A DNA stretch of 64,000 bases from Reticulitermes speratus (taxonomy: Eukaryota > Arthropoda > Insecta > Blattodea > Rhinotermitidae): the NCBI GenBank assembly GCA_021186555.1, contig JAJKFL010000004.1, positions 39,842,351 to 39,906,350 of the forward strand, written 5' to 3'. Within the stretch, counting starts at the first letter, position 1. Each line of letters begins with the position of its first letter. The position numbers were made by a program, and so were the translations under genes. Shown here in pieces: positions 34,111-46,297 of the stretch. The notes under the pieces are model-generated. The model was not told the origin of the DNA, made no database searches, and was given only the letters and a program-made list of their open reading frames with translations.

Positions 34111-34690
34111 CAGTCCGTACCGCGCAGTAAACACACACCGTCTCAGTTATACAAACCAGTCAGTTAATGTTGTACAGTGAAATAATCGCTGTTTGTGCTG
34201 AGATCCACACAAAACACATAAATACAGTCCGTACCGCGCAGTAAACACACTCCGTCTCAGTTATACAAACCAGTCAGTTAATGCTGTACAGTGAAATAAT
34301 CGCTGTTTGTTCTGAGATCCACACAAAACACATAAATACAGTCCGTACCGCGCAGTAAACACACTCCGTCTCAGTTATACAAACCAGTCAGTTAATGCTG
34401 TACAGTGAAATAATCGCTGTTTGTGCTGAGATCCACACAAAACACATAAATACAGTCCGTACCGCGCAGTAAACACACTCCGTCTCAGTTATACAAACCA
34501 GTCAGTTAATGCTGTACAGTGAAATAATCGCTGTTTGTTCTGAGATCCACACAAAACACATAAATACACTGTGTGGGTAGAACGTAGAATTTGTGAATGT
34601 TAAACATGGTGGTACATATAGTGACCACTGGGCTTTAGAGGGCTACAGTCCGCACCGCGCAGTAAACACACTCCGTCTCAGTTATATTTT
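34111..34690 (-). repeat. 114-bp satellite, array C, reverse orientation (about 4 copies plus one 188-bp unit)
   Basis: Same unit and orientation as array B, ending with one 188-bp type unit (cactgtgtgggtagaacgta ... gtgaccactgggctttagag) at about 34566-34650. The variant tttgtgctgagatcc occurs in two units. It faces array D across a spacer of about 0.95 kb. Confidence 0.95.
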
Positions 34691-35640
34691 TAAACTGTAA
34701 GTTCTTACCTCACCGAAAACACTGCGTCTCTATCATAAAAATTAACCGGTAAATGCTGTTTCTAGGAAAACCTGCAGTTGTCTATTAAAATCCCGTTAAA
34801 ACGACACACAAACTGAGGACTGAATGCAAAGTGTTGCTAATCAGTTACAGTAGCCTCTCGATATAACGGACAAAAAATTTCTGTCCTAAAGGAAAAATTT
34901 AGAACTTATTTTTTGTTTCCTCTCTTAAATTTATTTTCATATTTTTAACAGATGTTTTAGTGACGTGTATAAATTACTCAATGTACATCATAATAATAAT
35001 ATTTTATTCATACTTATACATTATAATAACATTTTAATACACCCTGTACATTGTGAGTTCGTTATTAATATATGTTTTTAAAATACATTCGATTTAACGG
35101 ACTTTCGGCAATAGCGGACACCCCTCCCCAATTAGTCAGTTAAATCGAGATGAAATTTAATCTAAATACACAAAAATTACAGAGAAAGGAACATTAAAAC
35201 AGAAGTCAGTTACTTTGCTTATGTAAATAATTGCTGTCTACTGCCAGAATAACACTAAACATGTTGGACAATGTGTGGGCAAGTTTCAGAATTATTATTT
35301 TTATTAAAAATGGTACATACAGTTACCACTAGGCATTAGAAGGTTAAACTGGGTGGTATAAGCAGACGCCACTGCGCTAAAACCTTCGAGTTGTTTTGAT
35401 ACCGACGTCTTATTAAAAACAAGTTGATTTGAGTGCAAAACGAAAGTCAAATAATGAAGCTAATTTGTGTTCGAGTTATTTTAGACCATAAATAAGTGCG
35501 GCATTGACTTGAATTCCTTCTATTTGAAAACACTAATACTTGAGGCTGCACATACTGGTACTGTAACGTGGAAATGTCATTTATAACCTGACATATTTCA
35601 GCTTCTATTTAAATCCTTCAAAGCCCAGTAATTACTTCGT
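34691..35640. other. spacer between opposed satellite arrays, with diverged 188-bp relics
   Basis: AT-rich, no gene. Bases about 35205-35370 (taaataattgctgtctactg, acaatgtgtgggcaagtttc, atggtacatacagttaccac, taggcattagaaggtta) follow the order of a 188-bp unit in reverse orientation, strongly diverged. Bases about 34700-34790 look like another decayed unit. These are older copies of the sequence that now forms the arrays. Confidence 0.65.
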
Positions 35641-38600
35641 GTACCAATATAACACTTACAAATTCTACGTTCTGTCCACACAGTGTATTTATGTGTTTTG
35701 TGTGGATCTCAGAACAAACAGCGATTATTTCACTGTACAACATTAACTGACTGGTTTGTATAACTGAGACGGAGTGTGTTTACTGCGCGGTACGGACTGT
35801 ATTTATGTGTTTTGTGTGGATCTCAGAACAAACAGCGATTATTTCACTGTACAACATTAACTGACTGGTTTGTATAACTGAGACGGAGTGTTTTACTGCG
35901 CGGTACGGACTGTATTTATGTGTTTTGTGTGGATCTCAGAACAAACAGCGATTATTTCACTGTACAACATTAACTGACTGGTTTGTATAACTGAGACGGA
36001 GTGTGTTTACTGCGCGGTACGGACTGTATTTATGTGTTCTGTGTGGATCTCAGAACAAACAGCGATTATTTCACTGTACAACATTAACTGACTGGTTTGT
36101 ATAACTGAGACGGAGTGTGTTTACTGCGCGGTACGGACTGTATTTATGTGTTTTGTGTGGATCTCAGAACAAACAGCGATTATTTCACTGTACAGCATTA
36201 ACTGACTGGTTTGTATAACTGAGACGGAGTGTGTTTACTGCGCGGTACGGACTGTATTTATGTGTTTTGTGTGGATCTCAGAACAAACAGCGATTATTTC
36301 ACTGTACAACATTAACTGACTGGTTTGTATAACTGAGACGGAGTGTGTTTACTGCGCGGTACGGACTGTATTTATGTGTTTTGTGTGGATCTCAGAACAA
36401 ACAGCGATTATTTCACTGTACAACATTAACTGACTGGTTTGTATAACTGAGACGGAGTGTGTTTACTGCGCGGTACGGACTGTATTTATGTGTTTTGTGT
36501 GGATCTCAGAACAAACAGCGATTATTTCACTGTACAACATTAACTGACTGGTTTGTATAACTGAGACGGAGTGTGTTTACTGCGCGGTACGGACTGTATT
36601 TATGTGTTTTGTGTGGATCTCAGAACAAACAGCGATTATTTCACTGTACAACATTAACTGACTGGTTTGTATAACTGAGACGGAGTGTGTTTACTGCGCG
36701 GTACGGACTGTATTTATGTGTTTTGTGTGGATCTCAGAACAAACAGCAATTATTTCACTGTACAGCATTAACTGACTGGTTTGTATAACTGAGACGGAGT
36801 GTGTTTACTGCGCGGTACGGACTGTATTTATGTGTTTTGTGTGGATCTCAGAACAAACAGCGATTATTTCACTGTACAACATTAACTGACTGGTTTGTAT
36901 AACTGAGACGGAGTGTGTTTACTGCGCGGTACGGACTGTATTTATGTGTTTTGTGTGGATCTCAGAACAAACAGCGATTATTTCACTGTACAACATTAAC
37001 TGACTGGTTTGTATAACTGAGACGGAGTGTGTTTACTGCGCGGTACGGACTGTATTTATGTGTTTTGTGTGGATCTCAGAAAAAACAGCGATTATTTCAC
37101 TGTACAACATTAACTGACTGGTTTGTATAACTGAGACGGAGTGTGTTTACTGCGCGGTACGGACTGTATTTATGTGTTTTGTGTGGATCTCAGAACAAAC
37201 AGCGATTATTTCACTGTACAACATTAACTGACTGGTTTGTATAACTGAGACGGAGTGTGTTTACTGCGCGGTACGGACTGTATTTATGTTTTTGTGTGGA
37301 TCTCAGAACAAACAGCAATTATTTCACTGTACAGCATTAACTGACTGTGTATAACTGAGACGGAGTGTGTTTACTGCGCGGTACGGACTGTATTTATGTG
37401 TTTTGTGTGGATCTCAGGAACAAACAGCGATATTCACTGTACAACATTAACTGACTGGTTTGTAAAAACTGAGACGGAGTGTTTTACTGCCGGTACGGAC
37501 TGTATTTATGTGTTATTGTGTGATCTCAGAACAAACAGCAATTATTTCACTGTACAGCATTAACTGACTGGTTTGTATAACTGAGACGGATGTGTTTACT
37601 GCGGCGGTACGGACTGTAATTATGTGTTTTGTGTGGATCTCAGAACAAACAGCGATTATTTCACTGTACCACATTAACTGACCTGTTTGTAAATGAGACG
37701 GAGTGTGTTTACTGCGCGGTACGGACTGTATTTATGTGTTTTGTGTGGATCTCAGAACAAACAGCGATTATTTCACTGTACAACATTAACTGACTGGTTT
37801 GTATAACTGAGACGGAGTGTGTTTACTGCGCGGTACGGACTGTATTTATGTGTTTTGTGGATCTCAGAACAAACAGCGATTATTTCACTGTACAACATTA
37901 ACTGACTGGTTTGTATAACTGAGACGGAGTGTGTTTACTGCGCGGTACGGACTGTATTTATGTGTTTTGTGTGGATCTCAGAACAAACAGCGATTATTTC
38001 ACTGTACAACATTAACTGACTGGTTTGTATAACTGAGACGGAGTGTGTTTACTGTGCGGTACGGACTGTATTTATGTGTTTTGTGTGGATCTCAGAACAA
38101 ACAGCGATTATTTCACTGTACAACATTAACTGACTGGTTTGTATAACTGAGACGGAGTGTGTTTACTGCGCGGTACGGACTGTATTTATGTGTTTTGTGT
38201 GGATCTCAGAACAAACAGCGATTATTTCACTGTACAACATTAACTGACTGGTTTGTATAACTGAGACGGAGTGTGTTTACTGCGCGGTACGGACTGTATT
38301 TATGTGTTTTGTGTGGATCTCAGAACAAACAGCGATTATTTCACTGTACAACATTAACTGACTGGTTTGTATAACTGAGACGGAGTGTGTTTACTGCGCG
38401 GTACGGACTGTATTTATGTGTTTTGTGTGGATCTCAGAACAAACAGCGATTATTTCACTGTACAACATTAACTGACTGGTTTGTATAACTGAGACGGAGT
38501 GTGTTTACTGCGCGGTACGGACTGTATTTATGTGTTTTGTGTGGATCTCAGAACAAACAGCGATTATTTCACTGTACAACATTAACTGACTGGTTTGTAT

Positions 38601-39212
38601 AACTGAGACGGTGTGTGTTTACTGCGCGGTACGGACTGTATTTATGTGTTTTGTGTGGATCTCAGAACAAACAGCGATTATTTCACTGTACAACATTAAC
38701 TGACTGGTTTGTATAACTGAGACGGAGTGTGTTTACTGCGCGGTACGGACTGTATTTATGTGTTTTGTGTGGATCTCAGAACAAACAGCGATTATTTCAC
38801 TGTACAACATTAACTGACTGGTTTGTATAACTGAGACGGAGTGTGTTTACTGCGCGGTACGGACTGTATTTATGTGTTTTGTGTGGATCTCAGAACAAAC
38901 AGCGATTATTTCACTGTACAACATTAACTGACTGGTTTGTATAACTGAGACGGAGTGTGTTTACTGCGCGGTACGGACTGTATTTATGTGTTTTGTGTGG
39001 ATCTCAGAACAAACAGCGATTATTTCACTGTACAACATTAACTGACTGGTTTGTATAACTGAGACGGAGTGTGTTTACTGCGCGGTACGGACTGTATTTA
39101 TGTGTTTTGTGTGGATCTCAGAACAAACAGCGATTATTTCACTGTACAACATTAACTGACTGGTTTGTATAACTGAGACGGAGTGTGTTTACTGCGCGGT
39201 ACGGACTGTATC
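35641..39212 (+). repeat. 114-bp satellite, array D, forward orientation (about 31 copies)
   Basis: The array starts with the 188-type border (acaaattctacgttctgtcc, acacagtgtatttatgtg) and then runs as 114-bp units to 39212. Most units are nearly identical. Between about 37280 and 37700 many single-base gains and losses appear (ctcaggaacaaac, gcgatattcac, gtaaaaactgag, gcggcggta). No coding capacity. Confidence 0.96.
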
Positions 39213-39428
39213 TTTAATAACTCATGTTTATCACATTATATCCAACGTGCATTTTGATAATAATTCACATTTCAAAAACCAACAAATGCACTATATTATC
39301 AAGTATTGTTCAATATTCCCTACACATGTTTCGGCTCCATTTGAACCATCTTCAGGGAGTCAAGGTTACGTTCATATTACATCCATTAGATAATCTGATG
39401 GTAATAATATATATATATATATATATAC
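39213..39428 (-). mobile_element. fragment of the ACATGTTTCGGC dispersed element, with (AT)n
   Basis: aaccaacaaatgcac at about 39279-39293, ccctacacatgtttcggct at about 39320-39338 and ccatcttcagggagtcaa link this segment to the 125-bp satellite unit (complement) and to the inverted-repeat element at 15.9 kb. An (AT)n run follows at about 39407-39427. The element's ends are not clear. Confidence 0.55.
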
Positions 39429-39644
39429 CACAATATAATGTCAAGTTACTATTATATTAACAGGCTACAGTGTTCTTCTAGTATAGCCTTTTTCTTGTAT
39501 AAGTACTTTAGTTCTTGGTTTAAACGGTATATTGCGGCTTTCTTTGTGTTTAAACTCTTTTGGTTATTACAGTTTACTGTGATGTGAATATATTTCGGTG
39601 AGAGTTGTTTGCTTTTGCAAATCTTATTGAACCAACTGTAGGCG

Positions 39645-39830
39645 GTTAGTCGCCGCTCTGTCACCCCGGAAGCCCGGGTTCGATGTTGGATCAATCGGTG
39701 TGAGATTTGTGGTGTACAAAGTGGAAATAGGGCAGTTCTTTTTCGAGTACATTAGTTTTTCCTGTAAGTATCATTCCAACAATGCTCCACACTCATCATC
39801 ATCTACACGTTGCTCTTACCAGAAGGACAA
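39645..39830 (+). mobile_element. second-family SINE, single-copy body
   Basis: Degraded head with B box (agcccgggttcgatgttgg), then gtgtgagatttgtggtgtac, ttttcctgtaagtatcattc and caacaatgctccacactcat. The last two phrases are the single-copy counterpart of the 92-bp repeat unit at 23.8-26.4 kb. This shows that the array unit is ordinary SINE body. Confidence 0.8.
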
Positions 39831-40070
39831 ACGGGCGAAACCTTGGAATTTAAATAAAAAAAAAGCAATGCTGTTTCGGAAATCGGGGATCATTGGATAG
39901 AAAAGTGCTTTAAGTTAGACTTTAAAGGTTTAAAAAACCAAAGACTTTTTCGTGTATCATCGCTAAGATGCTAAAATTTCATTAGGGTGGCAAATTTGAA
40001 AGAACGGTATGCAATTCACACAAAATTTTTTAAAGAAACTCGGTCTGGCACAATACAGCTTTTAAAATTT

Positions 40071-40432
40071 TTCTTACGACACGAAACGTAAAGTCACGGC
40101 CCTGTAGACATATTTATGATCATCTTACGACACGAAACGTAAAGTCACGGCCCTGTAGACATATTTGTGATCATCTTAAGACACGAAACATAAAGTCACG
40201 GCCCTGTAGACATATTTGTGATCATCTTACGACACGAAACGTAAAGTCACGGCCTTGTAGACATATTTGTGATCATCTTACGACACGAAACGTAAAGTCA
40301 CGGCCCTGTAGACATATTTGTGATCATCTTACGACACGAAACGTAAAGTCACGGCCCTGTAGACATATTTGTGATCATCTTACGACACGAAACGTAAAGT
40401 CACGGCCCTGTAGACATATTTGTGATCATCTC
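40071..40432 (+). repeat. 51-bp tandem repeat (7 copies)
   Basis: The unit cttacgacacgaaacgtaaa, gtcacggccctgtagacata, tttgtgatcat has period 51 and seven copies with few changes (ttaagacacgaaacat in one, ggccttgtag in another). No relation to other repeats was seen. Confidence 0.94.
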
Positions 40433-40745
40433 CCTTCTCTTTCTGCCGTTCTTCCGACCTTAAAAATGAAATTCCATCTCGGATATATTAGAACCTGAGT
40501 CTCTCGAAAATCTTCTGACATATTCAATATGTAAATGAGGGTCTCCCTTCCCCTCGCACCGTCCGCGTCGTGTGCACGAGATGAAGGCCTTGTACAGCGT
40601 CTTACAAATCTGCCAAAAATGTGCGCCTCAATTTTATATGTTGTTTAGGAAGTAAATAAAGAACACTTTGTTCATCATCCCGCTTTTGACCTAAACTTTT
40701 GTTGAATATTTATGAAATTCTATGTAAGACTTCTTACAATCTTTA
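40433..40745. other. unique sequence
   Basis: No gene recognised. Confidence 0.45.
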
Positions 40746-43252
40746 TTATTTACCGTACATTTAGTTATTTGTACCGTACTTTATGTTATTTGTACCGTAC
40801 ATTTATGTTATTTGTACCGTACATTTATGTTATTTGTACCGTACATTTATGTTATTTGTACCGTACATTTATGTTATTGTGTACATGTAACATTTATGTT
40901 ATTTGTACCGTACATTTATGTTATTTGTACCGTACATTTATGTTATTTGTACCGTACATTTATGTTATTTGTACCGTACATTTATGTTATTTGTACCGTA
41001 CATTTATGTTATTTGTACCGTACATTTATGTTATTTGTACCGTACATTTATGTTATTTGTACCGTACATTTATGTTATTTGTACCGTACATTTATGTTAT
41101 TTGTACCGTACATTTATGTTATTTGTACGTACATTTATGTTATTTGTACCGTACATTTATGTTATTTGTACCGTACATTTATGTTATTTGTACCGTACAT
41201 TTATGTTATTTGTACCGTACATTTATGTTATTTGTACCGTACATTTATGTTATTTGTACCGTACATTTATGTTATTTGTACGTATTTATGTTATTTGTAC
41301 CGTACATTTATGTTATTTGTACCGTACATTTATGTTATTTGTACCGTACATTTATGTTATTTGTACCGTACATTTATGTTATTTGTACCGTACATTTTTG
41401 TTATTTGTACCGTACATTTATGTTATTTGTACCGTACATTTATGTTATTTGTACCGTACATTTATGTTATTTGTACCGTACATTTATGTTATTTGTACCG
41501 TACATTTATGTTATTTGTACCGTACATTTATGTTATTTTGTACCGTACATTTATGTTATTTGTACCGTACATTTATGTTATTTGTACCGTACATTTATGT
41601 TATTTGTACCGTACATTTATGTTATTTGTACCGTACATTTATGTTATTTGTACCGTACATTTATGTTATTTGTACCGTACATTTATGTTATTTGTACCGT
41701 ACATTTTTATTGTACCGTACATTTATGTTATTTGTACCGTACATTTATGTTATTTGTACCGTACATTTATGTTATTTGTACCGTACATTTATGTTATTTG
41801 TACCGTACATTTATGTTATTTGTACCGTACATTTATGTTATTTGTACCGTACATTTATGTTATTTTACCGTACATTTATGTTATTTGTACCGTACATTTA
41901 TGTTATTTGTACCGTACATTTATGTTATTTGTACCGTACATTTATGTTATTTGTACCGTACATTTATGTTATTTGTACCGTACATTTATGTTATTTGTAC
42001 CGTACATTTATGTTATTTGTACCGTACATTTATGTTATTTGTACCGTACATTTATGTTATTTGTACCGTACATTTATGTTATTTGTACCGTACATTTATG
42101 TTATTTGTACCGTACAATTTTATGTTATTTGTACCGTACATTTATGTTATTTGTACCGTACATTTATGTTATTTGTACCGTACATTTATGTTATTTGTAC
42201 CGTACATTTATGTTATTTGTACCGTACATTTATGTTATTTGTACCGTACATTTATGTTATTTGTACCGTACATTTATGTTATTTGTACCGTACATTTATG
42301 TTATTTGTACCGTACATTTATGTTATTTGTACCGTACATTTATGTTATTTGTACCGTACATTTATGTTATTTGTACCGTACATTTATGTTATTTGTACCG
42401 TACATTTATGTTATTTGTACCGTACATTTATGTTATTTGTACCGTACATTTATGTTATTTGTACCGTACATTTATGTTATTTGTACCGTACATTTATGTT
42501 ATTTGTACCGTACATTTATGTTATTTGTACCGTACATTTATGTTATTTGTACCGTACATTTATTATTGTACGTACATTTAGTTATTTGACCGTACATTTA
42601 TGTTATTTGTACCGTACATTTATGTTATTTGTACCGTACATTTATGTTATTTGTACCGTAATTTATGTTATTTGTACCGTACATTTATGTTATTTGTACC
42701 GTACATTTATGTTATTTGTACCGTAATTTATGTTATTTGTACCGTACATTTATGTTATTGTACCGTACATTTATGTTATTGTACCGTACATTTATGTTAT
42801 TTGTACCGTACATTTATGTTATTTGTACCGTACATTTATGTTATTTGTACCGTACATTTATGTTATTTGTACCGTACATTTATGTTATTTGTACCGTACA
42901 TTTATGTATTTGTACCGTACATTTATGTTATTTGTACCGTACATTTATGTTATTTGTACCGTACATTTATGTTATTTGTACCGTACATTTATGTTATTTG
43001 TACCGTACATTTATGTTATTTGTACCGTACATTTATGTTATTTGTACCGTACATTTATGTTATTTGTACCGTACATTTATGTTATTTGTACCGTACATTT
43101 ATGTTATTTGTACCGTACATTTATGTTATTTGTACCGTACATTTATGTTATTTGTACCGTACATTTATGTTATTTGTACCGTACATTTATGTTATTTGTA
43201 CCGTACATTTATGTTATTTGTACCGTACATTTATGTTATTTGTACCGTACAA
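40746..43252 (+). repeat. 22-bp minisatellite (about 114 copies)
   Basis: The unit gttatttgtaccgtacattt plus at has period 22. The unit has no stop in any forward frame, so three overlapping forward frames of about 600 codons stay open, all reading the same 22-residue cycle. This is a property of the unit and not evidence for a protein. Indels cluster at 42560-42800 and a few other points. The array ends 8 bp before the foldback element at 43261. Confidence 0.95.
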
Positions 43253-43260
43253 TTCCTTGA

Positions 43261-43592
43261 TTACATAAAATCGTGTTCCGACAAATGTACACCCTGTATT
43301 ATCTGCTATTTAATACAGTTTATATTACAAATATAAAGTGGCGTACCACTAACAAACAAATAATGAACACACTAAGCAGTTGATACAGTGACCACAAAAC
43401 TGAACACAGCGACATTTTATCTACCAACTATATATTTTAATCAGTACCGTACGTCTATAGCTCGTGTAATAAATGAGTCCATGAAGATGAACTGTAACAT
43501 AGTTCGAAACATGTTGCACTATTTTTAATATAAACTGTATTAAATAACAGATAATACAGTGTGTACATTTGTCGGAACATGATTTTATGTAA
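43261..43592. mobile_element. foldback element with about 75-bp arms
   Basis: Left arm (ttacataaaatcgtgttccg, acaaatgtacaccctgtatt, atctgctatttaatacagtt, tatattac) at 43261-43337 pairs with the right arm ending at 43592 with about four differences. The loop of about 180 bp includes a gttcgaaacatgttgcac phrase like that of the 15.9-kb element. No coding capacity. Confidence 0.88.
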
Positions 43593-43734
43593 TTCTTTAC
43601 AATACGTTGTCCCTTGACCTTGAGTTTCGTGAAGATTTGCTTAGAGTCTTACTTTACTTAAGGCGTGAAGGCAATCCCGCCCTATTTACTGCATTTTTCG
43701 TCCTGTTTTTAGAAGAATCGGTAGAGGAATTCTT

Positions 43735-45360
43735 CGTAAGTACTAGTTACATCATAAGTTTAGTGACAACAGACACAATCACTGTCACGCTGCACGTAAG
43801 TACTAGTTACATTATAAGTTTAGTGACAACAGACACAATCACTGTCACGCTGCACGTAAGTACTAGTTACATCATAAGTTTAGTGACAACAGGCACAGTC
43901 AATGTCACGCTGCACGTAAGTACTAGTTACATCATAAGTTTAGTGACAACAGACACAATCACTGTCACGCTGCACGTAAGTACTAGTTACATCATAAGTT
44001 TAGTGACAACAGACACAATCACTGTCACGCTGCACGTAAGTACTAGTTACATCATAAGTTTAGTGACAACAGACACAATCACTGTCACGCTGCACGTAAG
44101 TACTAGTTACATTATAAGTTTAGTGACAACAGACACAATCACTGTCACGCTGCACGTAAGTACTAGTTACATCATAAGTTTAGTGACAACAGGCACAGTC
44201 AATGTCACGCTGCACGTAAGTACTAGTTACATCATAAGTTTAGTGACAACAGGCACAATCACTGTCACGCTGCACGTAAGTACTAGTTACATCATAAGTT
44301 TAGTGACAACAGACACAATCACTGTCACGCTGCACGTAAGTACTAGTTACATTATAAGTTTAGTGACAACAGACACAATCACTGTCACGCTGCACGTAAG
44401 TACTAGTTACATCATAAGTTTAGTGACAACAGGCACAGTCAATGTCACGCTGCACGTAAGTACTAGTTACATCATAAGTTTAGTGACAACAGGCACAGTC
44501 ACTGTCACGCTGCACGTAAGTACTAGTTACATCATAAGTTTAGTGACAACAGGCACAGTCAATGTCACGCTGCACGTAAGTACTAGTTACATCATAAGTT
44601 TAGTGACAACAGGCACAGTCACTGTCACGCTGCACGTAAGTACTAGTTACATCATAAGTTTAGTGACAACAGACACAATCACTGTCACGCTGCACGTAAG
44701 TACTAGTTACATCATAAGTTTAGTGACAACAGGCACAGTCAATGTCACGCTGCACGTAAGTACTAGTTACATCATAAGTTTAGTGACAACAGACACAATC
44801 ACTGTCACGCTGCACGTAAGTACTAGTTACATCATAAGTTTAGTGACAACAGACACAATCACTGTCACGCTGCACGTAAGTACTAGTTACATCATAAGTT
44901 TAGTGACAACAGGCACAGTCACTGTCACGCTGCACGTAAGTACTAGTTACATCATAAGTTTAGTGACAACAGGCACAGTCACTGTCACGCTGCCCGTAAG
45001 TACTAGTTACATCATAAGTTTAGTGACAACAGGCACAGTCACTGTCACGCTGCACGTAAGTACTAGTTACATCATAAGTTTAGTGACAACAGGCACAGTC
45101 ACTGTCACGCTGCACGTAAGTACTAGTTACATCATAAGTTTAGTGACAACAGGCACAGTCACTGTCACGCTGCACGTAAGTACTAGTTACATCATAAGTT
45201 TAGTGACAACAGGCACAGTCACTGTCACGCTGCACGTAAGTACTAGTTACATCATAAGTTTAGTGACAACAGGCACAGTCAATGTCACGCTGCACGTAAG
45301 TACTAGTTACATCATAAGTTTAGTGACAATAGGCACAATCACTGTCACGCTGCCCGTAAC
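43735..45360 (+). repeat. 60-bp minisatellite (27 copies) with an open frame
   Basis: 27 units of exactly 60 bp (cgtaagtactagttacatca, taagtttagtgacaacagac, acaatcactgtcacgctgca). Because 60 is a multiple of three, one frame stays open from 43607 to 45469 and would give a 20-residue repeat (VSTSYIISLVTTDTITVTLH). There is no ATG anywhere in that frame: its first codon is TTG. Variable sites mostly change the residue (D/G, I/V, T/N, H/P), as expected without coding constraint. Each unit carries CGTAAGT, a good splice-donor match. I treat it as non-coding repeat. Confidence 0.92.
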
Positions 45361-45860
45361 AACGCTAATCAATCTCTATTCCTACTTTCCACATTTATTG
45401 TCCTATTTACGTGAAATTCGGTACAAGAGATACGCACACAACGTTGTTCAGCATTTGGGAATTTCGTGAAAATCGAAGCAGGGAAGGCCATGCTTTTCTT
45501 ATGAGCGCAAAATAATTCATGTGACATTTAAAAAAGAAATGTTGGTAACGTTTGTACTATTACGTCACAGAGCACACTTCTTGCATTCACACAAAAATAA
45601 AATTGCGCTAAAGTTTGCAATGTCACTTGTGTGTGTGTTCCACTGACACCAACAGAGACATTTCAAACACTGTAACATTCGAGAGACTGAGCTACATATC
45701 GCACCTGGCCACTTTCATGCATGTAATGAAGTATTCGAATTCAGACTGAAATACACTTAAAAGTTAGAGGCCTGAAGCTATTATAAATACTAATTAAGGA
45801 ACCACTGGGAAGATCTAGTTGTAGATGACAGAATAATATAAAATGGATGCAAAGAATAGA
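45361..45860. other. unique sequence
   Basis: No gene recognised. Confidence 0.45.
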
Positions 45861-46012
45861 ATGGAAGGGCACTGACTGGATTAATCTGGCTTAGGATAGG
45901 GACAAGTGGCGGACTCTTGTATACACGGTAATGAACTTGCGGTTTCTTTAAAATGTAGGGAATTTATTGACTAGTTGAGCAACTGTTGGCTTCTCAAGGA
46001 GAATCTTCTGCA
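45861..46012 (+). mobile_element. LINE family 1, decayed 3' end
   Basis: gactggattaatctggctta, ggatagggacaagtggcgga, acggtaatgaacttgcggtt, aatttattgactagttgag and ggcttctcaaggagaat match the 3' end of family 1 with many changes. The (GTTA)n tail is gone. Confidence 0.75.
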
Positions 46013-46297
46013 TGTACTAAAGTCAAGAAACTTGTTTGCAAGGCTGCAGAAAAAGCATTACGAGTCCAGTGTCGATGAAAGGCATCCTACTGTGTTGCAT
46101 AAATTACTATTCTGATACAGACTGCAATCCAAAACATTATTTTTAGTATGAGAAAAACAAATTTTGTTTTTATCAAATTGGTACAAGTTTTGACCCCATC
46201 GGATCATTATCAGTCTTTTAAAAATAAGTAAGAGAGGCTATTTGTATATAATTACAACTTTCATTGCATGGAATAAGATCTCATCCTGAGAAACATA

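Noticed and set aside
40712..42726. Three overlapping frames of about 600 codons as membrane proteins
   Set aside because: The 22-bp unit lacks stops in any forward frame; all three frames encode the same cycle and no non-repeat domain exists.
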